Below are positions 19,282 through 24,899 of a DNA stretch of 64,000 nucleotides, piece after piece; position 1 is the first letter of the stretch, and each line of letters begins with the position of its first letter. The translations under genes were made by a program, and so were the position numbers. This stretch comes from Thermococcus sp. JdF3 (lineage in GTDB: Archaea > Methanobacteriota_B > Thermococci > Thermococcales > Thermococcaceae), in contig NZ_SNUK01000004.1 of assembly GCF_012027495.1 (NCBI RefSeq), positions 181,376-245,375 of the forward strand, given 5' to 3'. The notes under the pieces are model-generated. The model saw nothing but the letters and a program-made list of their open reading frames with translations, had not been told where the DNA came from and did not search any database.

Positions 19282-19869
19282 TCACCACCCCAGAACCTTT
19301 TTGAGAACCAGGAAGGCAATCACTGCGCCGATGAGGAGGCCGATGTTTCTATGACCTGACTCTTCCCTCTTCGCCTGGGAAACGTGCACGGTAGCCGGTT
19401 GAGGCTTTGGAGTAGCTGAGGTTACGCTCACCTTCCTGGCCACAACGCTCGGCTTTGGCTGCGGCTTTGGAACGGTCTTTATTCCGGTGTTCTGCTCCAC
19501 CTCTACTTTAGCAGGGACTAGACTGCGGAGTGCCTTCTCGGTCTTCACCTTCACGCTAGGAATGTATGCATGCTCCTTAGCATCGTAAAGCTGGTTGAGG
19601 AGTCTCTCTACCTCAAAAAATCTTGGGTCATACTTCGTAGAACCGTGAAGACGCTTCCTCAGCTTTGCGATGGCTTCAGGCTGACTTTTCGAAGTCTCGA
19701 CAATCCTTCTTAACTCTGCCATGGAGATGCCGTACTTGGACTTCAGAACATCGTTGGCCTTCTTTTCCAGTGGAACCGGAACGACCTTCCCAGTCCGGGT
19801 GTCCACCAGCTCCTCATGCACCCTACCGTACCTGTCAGTATACACCCTCCTAATGTACCGCTTACCCAT
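19282..19869 (-). CDS. tail-anchored late protein
   Basis: A 195-aa protein: a basic N-terminal domain beginning MGKRYIRRVYTDRYGR, a helical middle, a Lys/Pro/Val linker (PKPQPKPSVVARK) and one C-terminal transmembrane helix (IGLLIGAVIAFLVLKKV). RBS GAGGTGAGTTAAA precedes ATG 19869. It sits directly after the capsid candidate. The organisation, a soluble head and stalk on a membrane anchor, suits a vertex or membrane-linked capsid component; this is inferred. Confidence 0.6.
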   Translation of the reverse strand: MGKRYIRRVYTDRYGRVHEELVDTRTGKVVPVPLEKKANDVLKSKYGISMAELRRIVETSKSQPEAIAKLRKRLHGSTKYDPRFFEVERLLNQLYDAKEHAYIPSVKVKTEKALRSLVPAKVEVEQNTGIKTVPKPQPKPSVVARKVSVTSATPKPQPATVHVSQAKREESGHRNIGLLIGAVIAFLVLKKVLGW

Positions 19870-19938
19870 TTTAACTCACCTCGAAAACCGATTTTAGCCG
19901 CTGATTTCAGCCGGCTGATTCAATGAAAGGAAAAGAGG

Positions 19939-20883
19939 TCAGAGCCTGATGGCCTGCGGGACGATCTCGTGGCTTATGTAGCGAACCTTTCCGCTCGCGG
20001 TGGTCTTAAGCGCAATCTTGAAGGTTCCCGAAGCCTCCTCGCGGAGGTCGAAACCTCCAATCACGACCTCCCGGTCGTAGTCGAACATTGTCATGCCGGT
20101 CGGAACGCTCGGAAGCTTGTACTGGACCTTGTCCAGCTCCCTGCTGGTCGGGTAGTCAATCTTGAAAAGCTGTATCCTCGCCGGCCTGGTCCTGACGAGT
20201 GCGTACTTATCCACAATGTCAGCACGTGCTCCAGTGTCATCGTAGAAGACGAGGAGTGCACGCTTGAGGACCGAGCCGACCGGAAGCTCGAAGACCTCAG
20301 TTAGCTCTCCAAGCGCGTTAAAGGCCTTCTCGATTGCATAAACCTTCGGCTCCTCGATGAAGACTTCGCCATATTCGCCGGCCGAATAGGCCATGACGTA
20401 CTCTTCAGCGCTCTCATAAACCTCCTTATCAAGAGTAACCTTGATTGAAGCGTCGCTGACGCTGACGTCAGTCGTTATGCTGGTGTTCCAGTCAACCTTG
20501 ATCTGAAGCTGGTCCTTCAGGAGTGCATGAATCTGGCCAGCATCAAGCATGATGAGGAAGCTGACGTCCTTTGTCCCGCCAGCCGGGACGGTAACCGTGT
20601 CTGTAAGACTAAGCGCCTTCCCGTGAGTGTCATAAACGTTCAGGTAAGCGATGTCGGTTCCCCTAAGCGCGTAATGGACGACGTTACCGTTGCTGACGAC
20701 GCGGATCTCATTTATCGCCTTGAGAACGTCCTCCATGCTGACGTTGGCATCGGCCGCTCCCCCGTTGGAGAGGGTGATTTTAGCAAGAAGTGCAATGCTG
20801 TCAATGACGCCGTTGCGAGGAACGTCAATGCTTTTCACTTGAAGGGTCAAAACATCATCAAGGGTCTCCTTCACCTTATACAC
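19939..20883 (-). CDS. major capsid protein candidate, double jelly-roll type
   Basis: A 314-aa, strand-dominated protein without signal peptide, membrane helix or cysteine. It shows two successive sets of strand patterns, about 1-150 and 150-314, separated by the DKEVYESAEEYVMAYSAGEY segment, as expected for a double jelly-roll. The size, the gene order (capsid, then small membrane proteins, then an A32-like ATPase) and the provirus type match TKV4/pTN3, whose capsid belongs to the PRD1-adenovirus lineage. GTG 20883 is preferred because GGAGGTGA lies 6 nt upstream; the GTG at 20892 lies inside this RBS. Structure prediction would settle the fold. Confidence 0.75.
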   Translation of the reverse strand: MYKVKETLDDVLTLQVKSIDVPRNGVIDSIALLAKITLSNGGAADANVSMEDVLKAINEIRVVSNGNVVHYALRGTDIAYLNVYDTHGKALSLTDTVTVPAGGTKDVSFLIMLDAGQIHALLKDQLQIKVDWNTSITTDVSVSDASIKVTLDKEVYESAEEYVMAYSAGEYGEVFIEEPKVYAIEKAFNALGELTEVFELPVGSVLKRALLVFYDDTGARADIVDKYALVRTRPARIQLFKIDYPTSRELDKVQYKLPSVPTGMTMFDYDREVVIGGFDLREEASGTFKIALKTTASGKVRYISHEIVPQAIRL

Positions 20884-20915
20884 CGGTCTCACCTCCTGAT
20901 TTTACTGCCTCGCCT

Positions 20916-21017
20916 TCAGACCCTCTTGGCCAGGAACTTGTGCCAGATGTACAGCGCGGCCAGAACGCTCAGCATGTTCACGAGGAAGTCTCCCGTAAAG
21001 ATCTCCTTCCAGTCCAT
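20916..21017 (-). CDS. 33-aa membrane peptide upstream of the capsid gene
   Basis: ATG 21017 with RBS GAGGTGAGGGAG opens a 33-residue frame: a short acidic head (MDWKEIFTGDF), one hydrophobic helix (LVNMLSVLAALYIW) and a basic tail. It is first in the late operon, about 45 bp below the inferred transcription start of the 21,088 promoter. It is likely a small virion membrane protein. Confidence 0.6.
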   Translation of the reverse strand: MDWKEIFTGDFLVNMLSVLAALYIWHKFLAKRV

Positions 21018-21087
21018 CTCCCTCACCTCTCACCTTTGTCTCGCTTTTGAGGCCGTGAGGCCTCGTAGAGAATAGAGCACCCTGAAT

Positions 21088-21109
21088 ATTTAAGCACTGA
21101 ACCAGAAAA
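21088..21109 (-). promoter_or_regulatory. late-operon promoter with 22-bp repeat (copy 1)
   Basis: These 22 bases are identical to 24445-24466. Read on the minus strand they give TTTTCTGGTTCAGTGCTTAA then AT, i.e. an upstream box (TTCTGGTTCAGT) joined to a TATA-like TTAAATA. The predicted transcript would begin about 25 bp further left and carry the 33-aa gene and capsid gene. Confidence 0.65.
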
Positions 21110-21143
21110 GTGGAGAGAACGGTAGAAATCTGAAGAAAAAGGC

Positions 21144-21302
21144 CTAACTCGTGTTTTTCGGATATGCCTGAGAGTAGAGGTACTTAACTACCATGCTCGG
21201 CGAGATGTGCTTCTCGCTAACTCCCAACTGCCTCGCCAGCTTCTCACGAACGGTTTGAATAATCTCCATCGCCTCGCGGTCGAGGTAAACACCCACACCC
21301 AT
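21144..21302 (-). CDS. 52-aa helical protein downstream of VapC, possible DNA-binding
   Basis: ATG 21302 overlaps the VapC stop (TGATG). The peptide begins MGVGVYLDREAMEIIQTVRE and continues with basic helices and a GVSEKHISPSMVVKYLY segment. The strand-helix-helix pattern is loosely like a ribbon-helix-helix repressor, which would suit an autoregulator of the toxin operon. No specific family can be named. Confidence 0.55.
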   Translation of the reverse strand: MGVGVYLDREAMEIIQTVREKLARQLGVSEKHISPSMVVKYLYSQAYPKNTS

Positions 21303-21715
21303 CACCTCGTCAGAATCACATCTACCCCAAGGTTTCTAAACTTTTTGAAACCATTATCCGCCGTCAAAACAGTTAGATTCCTCTTGAGAGCCGTTGCCGC
21401 AACCAACAAATCACCGTCATCATCGTGAGGAGTCCCCCTCCTCTGAAGCTCGACGTACATCTCCGAAGCCAGGACTGCGGTTGTAGTATCCACGTGAATT
21501 ACCTTGTACAGCCTCTTAAAATCCCTCAGTGCTCTCTTGCGTTTTTTGTCATCGCGAATACCCCGGAGGAACTCAAAAAGCGTGATTGCCGAGATGTACG
21601 ACCCCTTGTATTTTGAGAGTAAATCCTTCCTGCCTCTGTTCACCCAGTTGGCCAGCACACTCGTGTCAATAATTAATCCTGTACTTCTTGAAGCGCGTCG
21701 GCTTCTTGATTTCAT
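21302..21715 (-). CDS. vapC: VapC-type PIN-domain toxin
   Basis: A 137-aa PIN-domain ribonuclease. The conserved acidic residues are visible: Asp in LIIDTSVLANW, Glu in ITLFEFLRG, Asp in DDDGDLLVAATA and Asp in TVLTADNGF. VapC toxins cleave tRNA or rRNA when released from their antitoxin. ATG 21715 lies inside the antitoxin's end, the usual VapBC overlap. An element-borne toxin-antitoxin pair could stabilise the provirus or act against other mobile elements. Confidence 0.88.
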   Translation of the reverse strand: MKSRSRRASRSTGLIIDTSVLANWVNRGRKDLLSKYKGSYISAITLFEFLRGIRDDKKRKRALRDFKRLYKVIHVDTTTAVLASEMYVELQRRGTPHDDDGDLLVAATALKRNLTVLTADNGFKKFRNLGVDVILTR

Positions 21716-21815
21716 CGAAATCAATCCCCCCCTCTCTCGCAAGCTCGACCAGGTCTCGCGCGGCAGGGTCAATCTCAACACGCTTCGCTCCCTTCTCAGC
21801 CTTACGCTTCGTCAT
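21666..21815 (-). CDS. vapB: VapB-like antitoxin
   Basis: A 49-aa basic/acidic peptide starting MTKRKAEKGAKRVEIDPAAR and ending KKPTRFKKYRINY. It overlaps the start of vapC by 50 bp. The size and position fit an antitoxin whose C-terminal tail wraps the PIN domain, but the DNA-binding N-terminus is too short to assign to a family. A TATA-like stretch lies 15-30 bp upstream. Confidence 0.65.
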   Translation of the reverse strand: MTKRKAEKGAKRVEIDPAARDLVELAREGGIDFDEIKKPTRFKKYRINY

Positions 21816-21841
21816 AAATATCCCTCGCTTTTTGTTCTCGC

Positions 21842-22081
21842 CTAAGTATAAAACCCTAACGCCAGCCAGGCCACGGCGGCCAAGCCGTAAACGTAGCCGA
21901 CCAGGAACTCCACCACACCCCCCACCGTCGCCACAGGGTACTCCTTCTCCCTCACTTGATAGACCAAATAAAGGATTAGGACCACCAGGCCATAAACGAG
22001 GAGGAAGGCCGAGGCAAAGCCAAGGACCGTGTGGAACACCGACCGCTTATCATCGTAGAGGTACAGCCTCGCCAAGGCCAT
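21842..22081 (-). CDS. small two-helix membrane protein
   Basis: A 79-aa protein with two hydrophobic helices (about 18-40 and 54-76) separated by a charged loop (QVREKEYPVATV). ATG 22081 overlaps the ATPase stop. Placement directly after the packaging ATPase suggests a virion membrane protein or membrane partner of the ATPase. Confidence 0.65.
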   Translation of the reverse strand: MALARLYLYDDKRSVFHTVLGFASAFLLVYGLVVLILYLVYQVREKEYPVATVGGVVEFLVGYVYGLAAVAWLALGFYT

Positions 22082-22782
22082 CACCCGAAGTGTCTCGTCC
22101 TCCTCACCACCAGCTCACGCTTGATAATCCTCGTTTTTGAAGGCGGGATGAACTCGATGAGGTCATGCTCCCTCAGCTGGTCGTTCAGCTCCGAGAAGCC
22201 GGGAACCATGCGGTTGAGGTAAATGACATCATTCGGCACGTAATGCTGAAAGATGAAGTGTCTCTGCGCCTGGCGGAAGAGAAGCTTCGGGAAGTCCGCG
22301 ATGGACTGAGTTATGGCAACCGTGTAGAGCTTCCCATCTCTCCCCTCCCTGAACAGTTGCTCCAGCTCCTTCCCCGGCCTCCTCGATGACGGGTTGAACC
22401 TGTGCGCCTCCTCCACCACGATAATCCGGTCCCGGTCCCGCCTGAAAATCTCATCAAGGAGAGGCTTGTAGTACTGCTCCACCAGGCCTTCCACTCCAAT
22501 CCTGTTGATGGTCCCCCGCGTCGGGACCACCAGCACCTGGTCGAAGTCCAGGAGCCTCCTCCAGTTGTACCGCGTCCCCACCTTAATCTTGAGGAGCCTG
22601 ACTCCCTTGAGCTGGACCAGGCCGAGATGGTTCTTCACCTTGGTATCGAGAACAATGAACCGCCTCTCCCTCTCCCACGCCTGCTCGATCAGCCAGCCGG
22701 CAAAGTAGCTCTTCCCCGAACCAGTGTTCCCGTAAATAAGGTCAATACTCCAGGCCGGGATGTCAATGTCCAGGATCCCCAT
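22081..22782 (-). CDS. A32-like genome-packaging ATPase (FtsK/HerA superfamily)
   Basis: A 233-aa P-loop ATPase. Walker A is GNTGSGKS (about residues 18-25), Walker B is RIIVVEEAH (about 127-135), and AITQSIADFP looks like the sensor/Q motif. The length and layout match the small packaging ATPases of PRD1/PM2/TKV4-type viruses, which drive DNA into capsids. ATG 22782 follows GGAGGTGAGGCTT; the TTG at 22797 would include the RBS. It lies a few small genes from the capsid gene, as in other members of this lineage. Confidence 0.85.
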   Translation of the reverse strand: MGILDIDIPAWSIDLIYGNTGSGKSYFAGWLIEQAWERERRFIVLDTKVKNHLGLVQLKGVRLLKIKVGTRYNWRRLLDFDQVLVVPTRGTINRIGVEGLVEQYYKPLLDEIFRRDRDRIIVVEEAHRFNPSSRRPGKELEQLFREGRDGKLYTVAITQSIADFPKLLFRQAQRHFIFQHYVPNDVIYLNRMVPGFSELNDQLREHDLIEFIPPSKTRIIKRELVVRRTRHFG

Positions 22783-22806
22783 AAGCCTCACCTCCAAAAA
22801 GAAAAG

Positions 22807-23433
22807 TCAAGAGCCGAGGTTCTTCGCAATCTTAGCCAGCATCTCGCTCTTCGGCGGCTCAGGCTCCTTCGGCTTCGCCTTCTCGCGAAGCTTCTCGGCC
22901 TCGGTCTTAACCGGCTTATCCTCAACCTTGGCCTCGGACCCAGAGGTCCTTTCCCCGGCCTCCGGCCGGACCTTACCACCCCTAACCTTCGCCTCCTTCG
23001 CCGCCTTCCGGTACATCCACGTCAGCATCAGCAGGGACCCCGCTCCAATGAGAAGGCCGAACTTCCCGCTCACCTGCAGGCTCTGACCTTCCACCTTCTC
23101 CATGTACCAGAGGCCAGCGTTGAAGCTCGGCCTTCCAACGTCCCACCATATCGAGAAGTCAATGTCCGCACCGATTTCCTTCGCCTTCTTCTCCAGCATC
23201 TTCACGTAGTAGTTCGCGAAGATGGTCAGGCTATGGTCCCGCTCCTGGAACTCGTCAAGCCTCGCGTTGAACTCCTCCTCGCTCATCAGGCCTCCAGTCT
23301 CGCCAACCTCCTCCAGTTCCTCCTCCTCGACCAGCTCATCAATCTCCTCAAGGTCCCTCTCCACGTCCTCGACCAGGCTCGTGATGTCCTTCTCGTCCAG
23401 CTCGACTTCGACGGCCTTGACCTCCTCGCTCAT
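22807..23433 (-). CDS. acidic membrane protein with basic tail
   Basis: A 208-aa protein. A highly acidic N-terminus (runs of Glu/Asp to about residue 45) is followed by a soluble domain, one transmembrane helix near 130-145 (GLLIGAGSLLMLTWMY) and a Lys/Glu-rich tail. RBS GGAGGT precedes ATG 23433, and the gene is coupled to the upstream gene by overlap. Charge asymmetry across a membrane suggests a virion membrane or DNA-contact protein; no family is recognised. Confidence 0.6.
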   Translation of the reverse strand: MSEEVKAVEVELDEKDITSLVEDVERDLEEIDELVEEEELEEVGETGGLMSEEEFNARLDEFQERDHSLTIFANYYVKMLEKKAKEIGADIDFSIWWDVGRPSFNAGLWYMEKVEGQSLQVSGKFGLLIGAGSLLMLTWMYRKAAKEAKVRGGKVRPEAGERTSGSEAKVEDKPVKTEAEKLREKAKPKEPEPPKSEMLAKIAKNLGS

Positions 23434-23708
23434 CATTCAACCTCCTTGAAGCTCAAAGTCAGCCTCAGCCTCTTCTCCTTCCCCAGCTCCAGAACCAGCG
23501 CGTTCTTCTCCCTCACATGCCGGACCTTCGCCTTACCGATGAGCTTCAGCAGGACCTCCTGAAGGTCCTCCTCACCGTTCACCTCGCCGACCTCGAGACC
23601 AGTCCTGCGGATAGCCTCTACCAGGTCATCAACCCAGCCGAAAATCCTCCCCATCTTCACCTGAGTGGCCGGGTTCATCATCGCCAAAGCAGCCTTAACC
23701 TTCCCCAC
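23433..23708 (-). CDS. 91-aa small alpha/beta protein
   Basis: It starts with GTG 23708 behind GGGGGTGAGAGT. It has an N-terminal helix (VKAALAMMNPATQVKMG), an acidic central helix and a C-terminal beta hairpin (KNALVLELGKEKRLRLTLSF). There is no membrane segment. It is of unknown role within the late operon. Confidence 0.6.
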   Translation of the reverse strand: MGKVKAALAMMNPATQVKMGRIFGWVDDLVEAIRRTGLEVGEVNGEEDLQEVLLKLIGKAKVRHVREKNALVLELGKEKRLRLTLSFKEVE

Positions 23709-23712
23709 ACTC

Positions 23713-24378
23713 TCACCCCCTTAGGTTGCTCTCAATCTTCCCGAGAATCGGGGAACGCTTCTCCCCGTAAGCCTTAACCGGCTCCTTGTCCTTTCCAGCC
23801 AGGCGCTTCAACTGCCTGAACATCTCATCGAACCAGCCGACCTTATAGAGGTAGTACAGGAACGCCAGCGCAAAGATAACGCTCCACGCCTTCCAGCTCA
23901 ACCTCGGCCTTGGAACGCGGAACCCCTTCTTCACCCTTTCACCCTTCACCTTCTCACCCGGCTTTTCACCCTTCTTCACCCCGGTGATTTTGGGTGAATC
24001 CCCCGATTTCACCTTTTCACCCTGGGGGATTTTCGGGGATTCCTCGCTCTTCCCCGAGTTTCCCCTATTTTCACCGGGTGAATCCTCGCTTTTCACCCTC
24101 TCACCCTCGGGGAATTCCTCGATTTTCACAGGGTTCCCCCTGTCTTCACCCTCCTTCACCCCAGCAGCCTCAACATTCTCGGCCTTCTTCGCCTCCCTCT
24201 TCCCAAGAATCCGTTCCTGTTCCTCCTGTGGGAGCTGTAAAAACTCCTCGTACGGTATCACACGCTTAGAACGACAGACAGAACACTGCGGCCTTTTCGC
24301 ACGGCTCCAGAACTTGTTTCCACAGCGAAGACACACGTAAAGCTTTCTCCCACTCGCATCCTCCACCAGTCTCACCAC
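23713..24378 (-). CDS. zinc-ribbon protein with repetitive linker and membrane helix
   Basis: A 221-aa protein. The N-terminal zinc ribbon is CLRCGNKF...CSVCRSKR (about 16-38). A long linker (about 60-150) repeats the theme KS(E/G)(D/E)SP with Lys/Gly spacers. A transmembrane helix (WSVIFALAFLYYLYKVG, about 172-188) and a basic tail follow. GTG 24378 is used; GTG 24363 has a better-placed RBS and is the alternative. The linker DNA is the TTCACC/GGTGAA array listed separately. It may anchor DNA or a protein partner at the membrane. Confidence 0.65.
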   Translation of the reverse strand: MVRLVEDASGRKLYVCLRCGNKFWSRAKRPQCSVCRSKRVIPYEEFLQLPQEEQERILGKREAKKAENVEAAGVKEGEDRGNPVKIEEFPEGERVKSEDSPGENRGNSGKSEESPKIPQGEKVKSGDSPKITGVKKGEKPGEKVKGERVKKGFRVPRPRLSWKAWSVIFALAFLYYLYKVGWFDEMFRQLKRLAGKDKEPVKAYGEKRSPILGKIESNLRG

Positions 24379-24440
24379 CTTTCCCCTGATTTCACCGGGG
24401 GATTTTTGGTGAACCCCCCAATTTCACCCTATTTCACTAG
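23925..24440. repeat. TTCACC/GGTGAA inverted-repeat cluster
   Basis: More than a dozen copies of TTCACC or TCACCC, several GGTGAA copies and several GGGGGATT/GGGGATT words are packed into the linker codons of the zinc-ribbon gene and continue into its upstream region. Perfect dyads include TTCACC-G-GGTGAA at 24070-24082, and arms at 24391-24396 and 24408-24413. The upstream copies, between the promoter and the start codon, are non-coding, so protein repetition alone does not explain them. Confidence 0.6.
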
Positions 24441-24444
24441 GGGG

Positions 24445-24466
24445 ATTTAAGCACTGAACCAGAAAA
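24445..24466 (-). promoter_or_regulatory. promoter with 22-bp repeat (copy 2)
   Basis: Identical over 22 bases to 21088-21109. On the minus strand it places TTCTGGTTCAGT upstream of a TTAAAT TATA-like box. It should start the transcript for the zinc-ribbon and ATPase operon, within the TTCACC-rich leader. Confidence 0.65.
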
Positions 24467-24493
24467 ATGAAGAAAACGGAAGAATTCTCCCGA

Positions 24494-24724
24494 TCAGAGA
24501 ATCAAAGCACGAATACGGTGGCCAAGCTTCTTCCACCACGGCTTCCTGGGATAATAGACCTCCATGCCATTCACCTGCTCGAGAACCTCCGCTTCATCCA
24601 GTTCATTTTCCAAGGCTTGGCGCACTACATCACTCACGGTTACGCCACGTCCCTCAGCCAAGGCCTGAACCTTCTCATAGAACTCCATCTCCACTCTCGC
24701 CGAGACGGTTTTGGTTCTCACCAT
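24494..24724 (-). CDS. ribbon-helix-helix DNA-binding protein
   Basis: A 76-aa protein with the RHH pattern: strand TKTVSARVEMEFYEKVQALA followed by helix-turn-helix GVTVSDVVRQALENEL. A tail (YYPRKPWWKKLGHRIRALIL) is basic and partly hydrophobic. RBS GAGGTGAG precedes ATG 24724. As a small regulator next to two promoters of the element it is a candidate for controlling late transcription; no target is proven. Confidence 0.75.
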   Translation of the reverse strand: MVRTKTVSARVEMEFYEKVQALAEGRGVTVSDVVRQALENELDEAEVLEQVNGMEVYYPRKPWWKKLGHRIRALIL

Positions 24725-24888
24725 CTCACCTCACTCTCCTCGGTGTATTCCACGACTCTCATACCCATCGCGGAAAAAAGAAACACCAACGAGGCCGCCA
24801 GCGCGTCATGGTTGCCAGCACCAAGGATCCCAAGCACTGCTAAAGTTATCGACCCCACTGCCAGGACCCCCGAAAGAGGAAACCTCAT
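24718..24888 (-). CDS. 56-aa two-helix membrane protein
   Basis: ATG 24888 opens a frame with two hydrophobic helices: GVLAVGSITLAVLGILGAG and a second near 30-45 (LAASLVFLFSAMGM). It ends in an acidic tail (EYTEESEVRW). It overlaps the RHH gene start by 7 bp and follows the MCM gene by 11 bp. It is of unknown role. Confidence 0.55.
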   Translation of the reverse strand: MRFPLSGVLAVGSITLAVLGILGAGNHDALAASLVFLFSAMGMRVVEYTEESEVRW

Positions 24889-24899
24889 CACAACTCACC

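Noticed and set aside
22402..23562. 386-codon plus-strand frame opposite the packaging ATPase and neighbours
   Set aside because: It crosses several well-supported minus-strand genes with coupled starts; composition (Leu/Pro/Arg/His) is typical of an antisense shadow.
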